A DNA stretch of 64,000 nucleotides, taken from positions 1-64,000 of the forward strand of contig JBLHSG010000007.1 in NCBI GenBank assembly GCA_047626725.1. The letters are read 5' to 3'. Every line of letters starts with the position of its first letter. Position 1 is the stretch's first letter. The translations under genes and the position numbers were made by a program. Below the pieces are notes generated by a model. It did not search any database and was not told where the DNA came from. It saw only the letters and a program-made list of their open reading frames with translations. Shown here piece after piece: positions 24,468 through 32,262 of this stretch. Source of the stretch: Ascidiaceihabitans sp034111945. GTDB lineage: Bacteria; Pseudomonadota; Alphaproteobacteria; Rhodobacterales; Rhodobacteraceae.

Positions 24468-26330
24468 CTATCCGACGTGCACCTGTGCCTCGAACAAAAA
24501 GGCAGCCAGCGCAGTCTCAAGTTCCGAAACCGATGGTTCATTATCTTTGGAAAGGGTCACGGTGACACGCATGCCACGGGATCCTCCGGCGACAACTTCG
24601 ATCTGTGCATCGGCGATCTTCAGTTCATTCTGCACCAGATCCAGCACCTTTTGTTTTGCTATATCACAGCGCAGGCTGGGTTTGAAAATCTTGCCGACAG
24701 ACGTCAGGGGAATGGCGTCCACGATCTCAATAACTTTTGGCCAAGCAGGGCGTTCGTCAATCATGCTTTGCGCGTGTTTGTGCAGGTCTTCGACGCGCGC
24801 TTCGGCACCGGGCAGCAGTTCGACGAAACACACCGGAAGCTCTCCGGCATAGGCATCCGGCATGCCAACGGCTGCGGCAAGGGCAACCGCGGGGTGTGTC
24901 GCCATCGCGTTCTCGATCATGGTCGGATCAATGTTGTGACCGCTGCGGATAATAAGGTCTTTTGAACGGCCCGCGATGAAAATCCGGCCTTGGGCGTCGG
25001 TGTATCCAAGATCGCCGGAATTCAGCCGCCCCCCTTCGATAACGCCGTGATTGTGTTTTGGGTCGCGGTAACCCGGCGAAATGTGATCCCCTTGGATAAC
25101 GATCACACCGATCTCGTTTGGCATGCAAGGTGCGCCCAGACTTCCGTCTTCGTTCAGGCGTAAAATGTCCACTTGGGTGTACGGCAACGCCCATCCGACA
25201 GAACCTACCGATCCGGGACCGGACAAGGGATCAATACTGACCAGTCCTGACGATTCAGTCATGCCAAGGATTTCATGCAGATGGCATCCGGTTACGTCCT
25301 TAAAACGTGCCCCAACAGCAGGCGGCAGCAATGCCGCCCCCGTCAAACCGGTGCGCACAGTGCTGATATCATTGTCGCCGACAGGCACCTGCAATAACGC
25401 ACCAATTGCGGTTGGAACACCGCCAACCAATGTCACCTTGTGCTGCGCGATCAGACGCCAAAACCCTTCGACAATGACAGGATTGCGCAAACCGCTGGGC
25501 GACATCACGACAAGTTCCACGCCAGCCATAAACGCGCTTAGGCCCGCGACAATGGTGCCTGCGACGTGAAACAACGGAAGCGTCGCGGTCATGATGTCAT
25601 CGGAGGTGTACCCGCACAATGCCGCGCCGCCAAACGCCGAGACAAGCTGACTGCGGTGGGTGTGGGTGACAAGTTTTGGCACGCCGGTCGTGCCACCTGT
25701 GTGGAAATAGGCCGCGACATCGTCACCGCCGCGCGGTTCGCCAAAAATCAGATGATCTTCTGGCTGTTCGGCCATGGCCGTGCCTAAATCGATAACGCCG
25801 TTTTCGGCAGGGATTCCGGGCAGTGGCACCCGGATCAGGATCAAGCCGGGGATCTGCTCGCGTAGCGCCAGCGCCTTTTCCCAGATGTCCAATTGCGGAT
25901 GTGGGCCGAGGGCCACAAGAATTTTCGCGCCCGACGCCTTGATCAGTTCAGCAATGCTTTCGGCCTGTAAAAGGAAATTGATCGGGACCGCATAGCCTGC
26001 TGTTTCCGCGCCCCACAACGTCACATAGGTTTCGATCAAAGACGGCAGCATGTAGGCCACGCCCGGAGCAGGACCGCCCAGCGCGGAAAACGTGTTTGCA
26101 GCACTGTGGATCATCCCCAGCAACTGGTCATAATTTATCCGACGCGGTTCCTCGTCAGCTGCGCCGGTCATCAGCATGGTGATCGCGGTAGCGGTTGGAT
26201 GCTGTGCGGCGCTGGCTGTGAACACGTCTAAAATGCTGCGTTCCGGCAAGCGTTGATCAAGCGTCATTTCGGTTTCAAATCGCTCAAGATCGTCGCGCGT
26301 TCGGATCGGTCCACCCTTGAAATCAGCCAT
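24468..26330 (-). CDS. Acyl-CoA synthetase (AMP-forming), second copy
   Basis: A 620-residue AMP-dependent ligase of a different subfamily from the one within the transporter operon. It shows VAAYFHTGGTTGVPKLVTHT (adenylate motif with His in place of Tyr-Thr), LHEILGMTESSGLVSI, and LNSGDLGYTDAQGRIFIAGR followed by the SVGKIFKPSLR catalytic-lysine region. The N-terminal ~70 residues (ERFETEMTLDQRLPERSILD) match a group annotated as acyl-CoA synthetase or feruloyl-CoA-like ligase in Rhodobacterales. It lies upstream of livH on the same strand and probably belongs to the same regulon. Two ligases of unlike type suggest a mixed or two-step substrate range (inference). Confidence 0.88.
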   Translation of the reverse strand: MADFKGGPIRTRDDLERFETEMTLDQRLPERSILDVFTASAAQHPTATAITMLMTGAADEEPRRINYDQLLGMIHSAANTFSALGGPAPGVAYMLPSLIETYVTLWGAETAGYAVPINFLLQAESIAELIKASGAKILVALGPHPQLDIWEKALALREQIPGLILIRVPLPGIPAENGVIDLGTAMAEQPEDHLIFGEPRGGDDVAAYFHTGGTTGVPKLVTHTHRSQLVSAFGGAALCGYTSDDIMTATLPLFHVAGTIVAGLSAFMAGVELVVMSPSGLRNPVIVEGFWRLIAQHKVTLVGGVPTAIGALLQVPVGDNDISTVRTGLTGAALLPPAVGARFKDVTGCHLHEILGMTESSGLVSIDPLSGPGSVGSVGWALPYTQVDILRLNEDGSLGAPCMPNEIGVIVIQGDHISPGYRDPKHNHGVIEGGRLNSGDLGYTDAQGRIFIAGRSKDLIIRSGHNIDPTMIENAMATHPAVALAAAVGMPDAYAGELPVCFVELLPGAEARVEDLHKHAQSMIDERPAWPKVIEIVDAIPLTSVGKIFKPSLRCDIAKQKVLDLVQNELKIADAQIEVVAGGSRGMRVTVTLSKDNEPSVSELETALAAFLFEAQVHVG

Positions 26331-26525
26331 TACTCTCTCCCTATCGCATCTAAGTTTCTTAGTTTAATTGCCCTTCCCGCAAACGCCACCGTGCGCGTGT
26401 TTTCAAATACTGCCCCGGTGGTGCCTGCTGGATGAACACAGGACACCAGCCTTTGGGTGATCGAACCGACGCTTGGGTGCGCCATTTGGCGCGGTGCCCT
26501 TAGGTGAGGCCTGTTTTTTCGGCGG

Positions 26526-27560
26526 TCACGATGCGCCGACTTTGACAACCAGTTTGCCAAAATTGCGTCCTTCAAGCAGCCCGTTGAATGCCTCGGGCGC
26601 ATTCTCCAGTCCTTCGACCACCTGTTCGCGATACTTGATTTTGCCAGTCTCGATCCAACCCGTCATTTCCTTGGCAAACTGTGGATAGTGGTTGGGGAAA
26701 CTGTCCCAGACGATGAACCCCTCAACCTTGATCTTTTTCACCAGAAATGCACCCAGCATCGCGCCTGAACGGTCCGGCCCTTCTGGCAGACCAGTTGCGT
26801 TGTATTGCGACACCAATCCGCAAAGAGGAATACGGGCAAACGGGTTCAAAAGCGGCAATACAGCCGCAAGCACGGCCCCGCCTACGTTTTCAAAATAGAC
26901 ATCAATGCCATCAGGACAGGCCGCCGCAAGCTGCGCTCCAAAATCCGCGGCATTGCGGTCAATACAGGCATCAAAGCCAAGCTCGTTTACGGCATAGGCG
27001 CATTTTTCGGCCCCGCCGGCGACACCGACAGCGCGGCATCCTTTGATCTTGGCGATCTGGCCAACTGTTGCGCCAACCGGACCAGTCGCGGCCGCAGTCA
27101 CCACAGTTTCACCAGCCTTCGGCGCGCCGATTTCCAGCAGGCCACAATAGGCCGTAAGACCGGGCATACCCATGATGCCAAGCGCCCAGGACGGGTGCGC
27201 GGGGTCCGCGCCCATATTGGTCACACCGCCCCCATCAGAGACTGCGTAATCCTGCCACCCACTAAAGCTGAGAACCCAGTCGCCAACAGCAAACCCGTCA
27301 ACGCCTGATGTGACAACACGCGCGACAGTTCCACCAACCATCGGTGCCCCGATGGCCACCGCCGCAGCATAGGATTTTGAATCATTCATCCGGCCCCGCA
27401 TGTAAGGATCAAGTGAAAGATATTCTGTCCGAAGCAACATTTCGCCCTTGCCCGCGACCGGCATATCCGAAGTCTCAAGGCGCAAAGTGTTCGCATCCGG
27501 TGCGCCAACTGGGCGCTCAGCGAGAACGATTTGCCGATTGTTGTCTGTGTTTTGTGTCAT
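26526..27560 (-). CDS. NADP-dependent oxidoreductase, MDR family (CurA/leukotriene-B4 reductase type)
   Basis: A zinc-independent medium-chain reductase that reduces the double bond of alpha,beta-unsaturated carbonyls with NADPH. Visible marks are the N-terminal YLSLDPYMRGRMND, the Rossmann segment ETVVTAAATGPVGATVGQIA followed by GCRAVGVAGG, and VDVYFENVGG-like (IDVYFENVGGAVL) in the second half. The zinc-ligand cysteines of alcohol dehydrogenases are absent. The length of 344 aa is standard. It lies downstream of a TetR gene on the same strand (118-bp gap), a common pairing for electrophile detoxification. A link to the acyl-CoA genes beyond it is possible but not shown. Confidence 0.9.
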   Translation of the reverse strand: MTQNTDNNRQIVLAERPVGAPDANTLRLETSDMPVAGKGEMLLRTEYLSLDPYMRGRMNDSKSYAAAVAIGAPMVGGTVARVVTSGVDGFAVGDWVLSFSGWQDYAVSDGGGVTNMGADPAHPSWALGIMGMPGLTAYCGLLEIGAPKAGETVVTAAATGPVGATVGQIAKIKGCRAVGVAGGAEKCAYAVNELGFDACIDRNAADFGAQLAAACPDGIDVYFENVGGAVLAAVLPLLNPFARIPLCGLVSQYNATGLPEGPDRSGAMLGAFLVKKIKVEGFIVWDSFPNHYPQFAKEMTGWIETGKIKYREQVVEGLENAPEAFNGLLEGRNFGKLVVKVGAS

Positions 27561-27678
27561 GGGTTCTCTCTTTATGATGAAAGGTTCAGATGCAGGCGAA
27601 CATCAACGTTGCCGTCATCGATTTTGCTGACGCCGGACCGTCCGCCAGACGCCGTGGCGCCGGTTTTGTGCAAGATTT

Positions 27679-28293
27679 TCAGGACGTTTCCTTTGGGTCT
27701 TGGGAGGGCGCAGGTAACAACAGTTCGGTGGCGTCCATGGCATTCAAAAACGGATCGCGGGTGCGTGATAGTTTCACCATCAGGCTCGCGCCCAACCACA
27801 TCTCGTACAGCGCAGTACCGAGCAAATCTGCTTGTACCGTTCCGCAAATTGAGCGGTCCGCCTGACCTTCGGCAATAGCTTGGGAAAGACGCGCGCCAAC
27901 CTGGGCTGTTCCCTCCTCAAGAATGCCGCGCATTTCATCAGAAACATCCGATATTTCAGCGCCGATCTTCACGATCAAACATTGCGCACAGACATCCCCT
28001 GACGTCTGCGAGCTAATCCAAAGAGACCAATACTGCATCAAACGCGTGCGTGCGTCAGCGCCGCCCGTGTTAAGTATCTCGTCAAGCCGGGTGAAGTAAC
28101 GCGACAAGTATTGCTCAAGAAGTTTGCAGCCAAAATCCTCTTTCGAAGCAAAATAGTGATAGAATGACCCTTTGGGCACCGAGGCGGATTTGAGTAATTC
28201 ATTCAGCCCCATGCCCGCGAACCCCCGTTGAGCAACGAGGCCTCTGCCGGTGGTGAGAATATGATCTCTGGTGGACTCAGTACGCGTTTGCAT
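27679..28293 (-). CDS. TetR/AcrR-family transcriptional regulator
   Basis: It has an N-terminal TetR helix-turn-helix (residues ~10-55): ILTTGRGLVAQRGFAGMGLN, then SASVPKGSFYHYFASKEDFG, which is the highly conserved recognition region. The ligand domain contains DVCAQCLIVKIGAEIS near residue 115; cysteines at this place occur in NemR/AcuR-type repressors that sense electrophiles. The gene precedes the NADPH reductase gene and has a TAGAC-N5-GTCTA palindrome 20 bp upstream of its start, pointing to autoregulation. The ligand is inferred only from the neighbour. Confidence 0.9.
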   Translation of the reverse strand: MQTRTESTRDHILTTGRGLVAQRGFAGMGLNELLKSASVPKGSFYHYFASKEDFGCKLLEQYLSRYFTRLDEILNTGGADARTRLMQYWSLWISSQTSGDVCAQCLIVKIGAEISDVSDEMRGILEEGTAQVGARLSQAIAEGQADRSICGTVQADLLGTALYEMWLGASLMVKLSRTRDPFLNAMDATELLLPAPSQDPKETS

Positions 28294-28312
28294 ACGGTTT
28301 TATGCATGAAAT

Positions 28313-28327
28313 TAGACCAGTCGTCTA
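28313..28327. promoter_or_regulatory. Putative TetR operator
   Basis: Perfect inverted repeat TAGAC-CAGTC-GTCTA located 20-34 bp upstream of the TetR start codon. TetR-family proteins of the NemR type are known to bind TAGACC-like half-sites, so this is a good candidate autoregulatory operator. No second copy was seen in front of the reductase gene, which fits a bicistronic unit. Confidence 0.6.
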
Positions 28328-28467
28328 GTGACCCTAAAAACATCGCAGTCATTGTTTAGGATAAATGAGTTAAGCCTTCAGCAGCACGCCGCTCAAGCTC
28401 TTTCTCCCGATCCAATTTGTCATCGATCGCGGTTTTGAGCGGTTAGGCGAACACCCGTTGCCATCCA

Positions 28468-28644
28468 TCATTCTGCCGCATCCTCCGTATTACGTAGCCA
28501 ACCACGCAAGCGTTGCTCTGCATCAGCCAATCTCACTTGCAACGGACCATGATCGCAGTCTCTGTCACTGCGCGGCGGTGTCTCGAGTTGAACGTCGACA
28601 AGATCGGCTACACATGACCCATACCGTTTGTGCAAACCGGCCAC
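28468..28644 (-). pseudogene. Short remnant frame between TetR and methyltransferase genes
   Basis: On the minus strand a 58-codon frame (GTG at 28644, stop at 28468-28470) reads as a plausible protein end: VADLVDVQLETPPRSD, then LQVRLADAEQRLRGWLRNTE. Past its stop another frame continues with charged helical sequence (DDKLDREKELERRAAEG) to about 28373. There is no Shine-Dalgarno sequence before the GTG. Together these look like a decayed gene with frameshifts. The family is not recognised. Confidence 0.3.
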
Positions 28645-28777
28645 TTATTGCGGAAACGAGCATCCTCCCCCAATTTATGTTTGTTTTTTTCAGCAATTTG
28701 TACGATGTCCTGACGAATAATTTTAATAAAATGCAACAGTCTAACTTTAAAGATGATCAGCGTAACAGGACGTAAAC

Positions 28778-29431
28778 ATGGGAAAATCTCAAGAAGAACG
28801 CGGTAATTACTGGAACTCTTACTACACCGCCAAAGCCGTTCCAGACATTCCGTCGCAGTTTGCGGCCTTTGCGTTAAGCGAATGCAGAAGTGCTGATTTC
28901 TTTTTGGACGTAGGGTGCGGCAACGGACGCGACAGCTTCTTTTTTGCGCGTCATGACATGCCGGTTGTGTCCGTCGACGCCAGCACGGCCGCAATCGAAG
29001 ACATTGCAGAGCGCGCAAACGCCAGCAACCTTCCGATATCTGCGCTGTCTTCTGCCTGCGATGATCCAAACCTGATGGGCAAAGTCACAGATGCACTTGC
29101 CAAGCTCAAGGTGTCAGGCGTTGGCGTGATCTACGCGCGGTTCTTTATTCATGCGATTACGGACAAAGAACAGGCAGGGTTTCTGGATTTCTGCGCGGCG
29201 TTCCTGAAAAAGAATGGCGGCAAGCTCGCGTTAGAATTTCGCACCGCGGCAGATGAAAATCTGTCCAAAGTGACAGCAGCACACTATCGCCGTTACGTTG
29301 AGCCCGTTGATTTTCTTGAGGAGCTGTTCAAGCGCGATTTAACGGCCAGCTATTTCACGCAAGGCACTGGCTATGCGAAATACAAAGACGATGATGCCTC
29401 TGTTGTTCGGATGATTATCGAGCAAAAGTAA
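28778..29431 (+). CDS. Class I SAM-dependent methyltransferase
   Basis: A 217-residue Rossmann-fold methyltransferase. SAM motif I is FLDVGCGNGRDSFFFA, motif II VVSVDASTAAIED, and the loop FALSECRSADFF precedes the core. The N-terminal part GNYWNSYYTAKAVPDIPSQF is typical of a group found with surface polysaccharide and LicD genes. The motif VGVIYARFFIHAITDKEQAGF replaces the usual D-P-P or N-H-L motif IV. It starts with ATG and faces the LicD gene tail to tail across a shared hairpin. The acceptor is unknown; a sugar or polyol phosphate is likely given the neighbour. Confidence 0.8.
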   Translation: MGKSQEERGNYWNSYYTAKAVPDIPSQFAAFALSECRSADFFLDVGCGNGRDSFFFARHDMPVVSVDASTAAIEDIAERANASNLPISALSSACDDPNLMGKVTDALAKLKVSGVGVIYARFFIHAITDKEQAGFLDFCAAFLKKNGGKLALEFRTAADENLSKVTAAHYRRYVEPVDFLEELFKRDLTASYFTQGTGYAKYKDDDASVVRMIIEQK

Positions 29432-29453
29432 GCGCAAACCGGCACACTAGATT

Positions 29454-29487
29454 GGTAGGCTAACGGAGAAAAAACCGTTCGCCTGCC
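29454..29487. terminator. Hairpin between convergent genes
   Basis: An imperfect 13-bp stem (GGTAGGCTAACGG / CCGTTCGCCTGCC, 11 pairs) with an A-rich 8-base loop lies 23 bp after the methyltransferase stop and 23 bp from the LicD stop. No T-tract follows on either side, so termination strength is uncertain; its position between two convergent genes supports a terminator. Confidence 0.5.
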
Positions 29488-29509
29488 ATAGTGCTTCGGC
29501 GTTGGCCCT

Positions 29510-30427
29510 TTAGTCGAGCGCGTCACGGAACGGTGCAAATCGGCGGTTCAAACGCCCCCATGCCGTAGAAAAACTAGGGTCCGGCACACGCCACCCATCA
29601 CCGTAGCTGACGGCCAACATCGCTTCGGCATCCTTGGGAATAGGCAGGCCAGTTGTTGGGCAGCGTTGCAGCGGAAAGACATCGCTTTCGTCCAATTCGC
29701 CCCAAACATACGGATAAACATGCACCTTGCCGTCCGACACCCAAGCAGGAAACAGGTCAATGTTGTAATCGGTATCTGATTTCAGTTTGTAGCTGCAAGG
29801 GTTGTTGCCGGCTTTCTCTTCCAGCAAACCGTGGCTGCGCAAAAATTCGTAGACCTTTAACCATTGCAGCGCGGCTTCCTGCGCGGTTCCGGCCTTTAGA
29901 ACATAGGCAAGATCGACATCGTCGTCATGGGCAATCAGGCTTTTGTCCCGGACCACACCCAAAAGCGTGCCACAGCACAAGAATGCTTCGCCGCCCACAT
30001 CTTCGAGCTTGGCCATCATGTCTTCGACTTTGGTCCAAATTGCCGGCTGATCAAGGGACTCGAAGGAACGTGGGAAAAACAGCCCTTCCAGAGAAGCGCC
30101 GTTGCGTTCAGCCTCTGTTAGGATTGCCTCAAGAGCCTGATATTTTTCCAGTTCGCTGTTTGCAAGGCGGGCGCGAAACAGATGATACAAAGGTTTTTGC
30201 GCGCGCTTTGGCTTTTTACCCGCAGCAAAAAATATGAGGATTTGCGCTTCCAACGCTTCAGGAGTTCTCTTGTTAGATCTTTCGGGGGCCAACAGGTCCA
30301 GTTCGTCCTGCAAGGCATCAGCCTGAAATTCTTTGAGTGGCGATGTCAGCTGCTTTAAGGCAAGATCGCGAAGCTCAACAATGCGCGTGTCACGTTGCTG
30401 CGAAGTGTTGCTGACATTCTGACTCAT
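29510..30427 (-). CDS. LicD-family phosphotransferase/nucleotidyltransferase-fold protein
   Basis: The C-terminal half has the LicD core: GEAFLCCGTLLGVVRDKSLI followed by HDDDVDLAY (metal-binding aspartates) and later YNIDLFPAW. LicD proteins attach phosphocholine or similar phosphodiester groups to glycans. The N-terminal ~120 residues are mostly helical and not part of the canonical domain. ATG 30427 has AAAGGAT 8 bases upstream; the longer frame to 30559 has no such signal. The convergent methyltransferase suggests the pair decorates a surface glycan. It lacks membrane segments, so it acts in the cytoplasm on a nucleotide- or lipid-linked precursor. Confidence 0.8.
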   Translation of the reverse strand: MSQNVSNTSQQRDTRIVELRDLALKQLTSPLKEFQADALQDELDLLAPERSNKRTPEALEAQILIFFAAGKKPKRAQKPLYHLFRARLANSELEKYQALEAILTEAERNGASLEGLFFPRSFESLDQPAIWTKVEDMMAKLEDVGGEAFLCCGTLLGVVRDKSLIAHDDDVDLAYVLKAGTAQEAALQWLKVYEFLRSHGLLEEKAGNNPCSYKLKSDTDYNIDLFPAWVSDGKVHVYPYVWGELDESDVFPLQRCPTTGLPIPKDAEAMLAVSYGDGWRVPDPSFSTAWGRLNRRFAPFRDALD

Positions 30428-31170
30428 TTTGGATATCCTTTGATTTCTGAGCCACTGTATCCTGATCCCAGACTCTGCGTCCAGCATCAGCCCGCGAAAC
30501 CTGACAAAAGTTTCACCTGGTGTGGTCGCGCGGTGGTTCCTACATCTGGTACACCTCAATCGTGGATGTCAGCCTTAAAGACCTGCGAAAAATCACACGC
30601 TCCCGCAGCAAAGTTATGTTTCGCGCCATTCGCAGTCATCAGTGTAATTTTGCGGCTTCACCGGTTCTAAACCAGTGATGACGCCGCCACTCACGGCCGC
30701 AAGCCCAGATCAAGATGAATTGGAAAAGCGCGGGCACATTCATCATGATGGTGTTCGGGCGATCCAAAGGTATCGGCGACACCTTGCTTATGGCGGTGGA
30801 ATTGGGGATGCGTAGCAATCCTTTTGGTAGGCGTGTTCCGCCAATCCAATCTCCTCAAGGTTGTCTTTGTTTTAAATAACTTATGAAACCAGTGCGATAG
30901 AAAGGTCAGCTATTCTTTCAGCGTTCTTGCCTTGTTTGCGTGCCCAAACCCTTACTCTATAAATAAAATTCTTGACCCAAGCCTTGACTGGGCTGATAAT
31001 AAAACTACAACAAGATGTACTAATCTCACAAAATTAATGTCTTGCGTGATTTTAGACCCTGCGAAACTGCGCCTTAAGGTTGTAGTAACATTGTGTTTTC
31101 GAAGCGTAATTGTGGCAGCTTTAAACCCGCTAATCTAACACCAGCATATTGCTCTCGTACCAATCTGTGT
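30428..31170. other. Long intergenic region, no gene recognised
   Basis: About 740 bp without a convincing gene. A plus-strand frame near 30714-30870 (starting MNWKSAGTFIMMVFGRSKGI) has no ribosome-binding site and no recognisable family. A 69-codon frame at 30932-31138 has poor coding character. The stretch becomes AT-rich towards 31.1 kb, where the FNR-type box and the promoter of the next operon lie. Confidence 0.4.
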
Positions 31171-31188
31171 CCTTGATCTGGATCAAGG
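31171..31188. promoter_or_regulatory. FNR/FnrL-type binding site
   Basis: The 18-bp sequence CCTTGATCTGGATCAAGG contains a perfect TTGAT-N4-ATCAA core at 31173-31186, the binding motif of FNR/FnrL/FixK-type regulators, with symmetric flanks. A second TTGATCTG half-site follows at 31202. It lies about 110 bp before the TTG start of the response regulator, so the two-gene signalling operon is probably switched by oxygen or a related Crp/Fnr signal. Activation or repression cannot be told without the transcription start. Confidence 0.75.
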
Positions 31189-31295
31189 CGAACAAGCGGT
31201 CTTGATCTGTATATGGGATATGGGTAAATAGCGATTTCAACCATAAGTGGTTTAATTGTCGGAACACATAATTGACTTTGAAGTGGATTATCTAA

Positions 31296-32261
31296 TTGAA
31301 AATTCTCGCCGTTGATGACGATCCGTTCATTCTTGAACTTCTCACCATTATGGCGGCCAGAGCCGGATTCACGGACGTAACAACAGCGTTATCGGGCGAA
31401 ATCGCGTTGGCTATGGTGAACGAAAACAGCACTGTTTTTGATTGCCTGCTGGTCGACATCAGCATGCCGGGCATGGACGGTATCGAACTGTGTGGAATCG
31501 TGCGCAAAGTTCCCGGTTATGAAATCACCCCAATCATCATACTGACTGCGATGGCTGAAAAAGACTACATCGACAGAGCATTTCAGGCTGGTGCCACAGA
31601 TTATGCGAACAAGCCATTCAACATCGTAGAATTGCACGCCCGACTTCGCATGACCGATGAATTGATCACCACCCGTCAACAAACCGATGCAGATGACACG
31701 ATTTCTGACGACACTATTCAGTCGAAAAAGCATCATTTTGATCTGTCGAAAAAAGTGGCCATCGGGGGCGTTAAAAACCTGATCACTTATTCAGCGCTCA
31801 AGAATTATCTGGTGCAGTTGTCGCATGCCGGTGTCGCCAGTTCGCAAGTCGTCGCCGTCAAAGTTGACCGGATCAAAGACATCTATCAGCGCGCCTCAAA
31901 AGCGGAATTCCTATACGCGCTGACCGAGGCGGCGGACGCAATCGACACCGCACATAGAACGATCGGTCACCTGATGGCGTATGCAGGCGACGGTACCTTT
32001 GTTGTGGTATCAAGCAAGGCATCACTAGAATTGTCCGTCGCACTCGAGACCGAAATCCAGAACCTGCTAGACGGGCGCGAAACCGAATACGACAACGGCG
32101 ACCCACTGGACATCGAAGTGTCAGTCGGGAACCCGATCCGGCCCGTTTTGAACAAAATGCAGCAGCAAACCATCGACCGCGCAATTGCCCGCGTTGATAG
32201 CCGTATTGTAGAAAAAGGCACGGCGAAAAAGCCCCCCAACATTCGCCTGATCGGTACGTAA
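31296..32261 (+). CDS. Response regulator with degenerate GGDEF-like output domain
   Basis: Receiver domain at residues 1-120: KILAVDDDPFILELLTIMAA, phospho-acceptor Asp in CLLVDISMPGMDGIE, Thr in IILTAMAEKD and Lys in YANKPFN. After a linker with many Asp/Thr residues, the C-terminal ~170 residues resemble a GGDEF fold (VVAVKVDRIKDIY ... IGHLMAYAGDGTFVVVSS), but the signature is AGDGT instead of GGDEF, so diguanylate cyclase activity is unlikely. It may bind a nucleotide or act by protein contact. The start is a TTG with GTGGA upstream; no in-frame ATG gives a complete receiver. The kinase gene starts 2 bp after its stop. Confidence 0.75.
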   Translation: MKILAVDDDPFILELLTIMAARAGFTDVTTALSGEIALAMVNENSTVFDCLLVDISMPGMDGIELCGIVRKVPGYEITPIIILTAMAEKDYIDRAFQAGATDYANKPFNIVELHARLRMTDELITTRQQTDADDTISDDTIQSKKHHFDLSKKVAIGGVKNLITYSALKNYLVQLSHAGVASSQVVAVKVDRIKDIYQRASKAEFLYALTEAADAIDTAHRTIGHLMAYAGDGTFVVVSSKASLELSVALETEIQNLLDGRETEYDNGDPLDIEVSVGNPIRPVLNKMQQQTIDRAIARVDSRIVEKGTAKKPPNIRLIGT

Positions 32262-32262
32262 A

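Noticed and set aside
28458..28775. A 105-codon plus-strand frame upstream of the methyltransferase
   Set aside because: No Shine-Dalgarno sequence or family; the minus strand of part of this region looks more protein-like.
30714..31138. Two short plus-strand frames in the gap before the FNR-type box
   Set aside because: No ribosome-binding site, no recognisable family and weak coding character; annotated only as intergenic.
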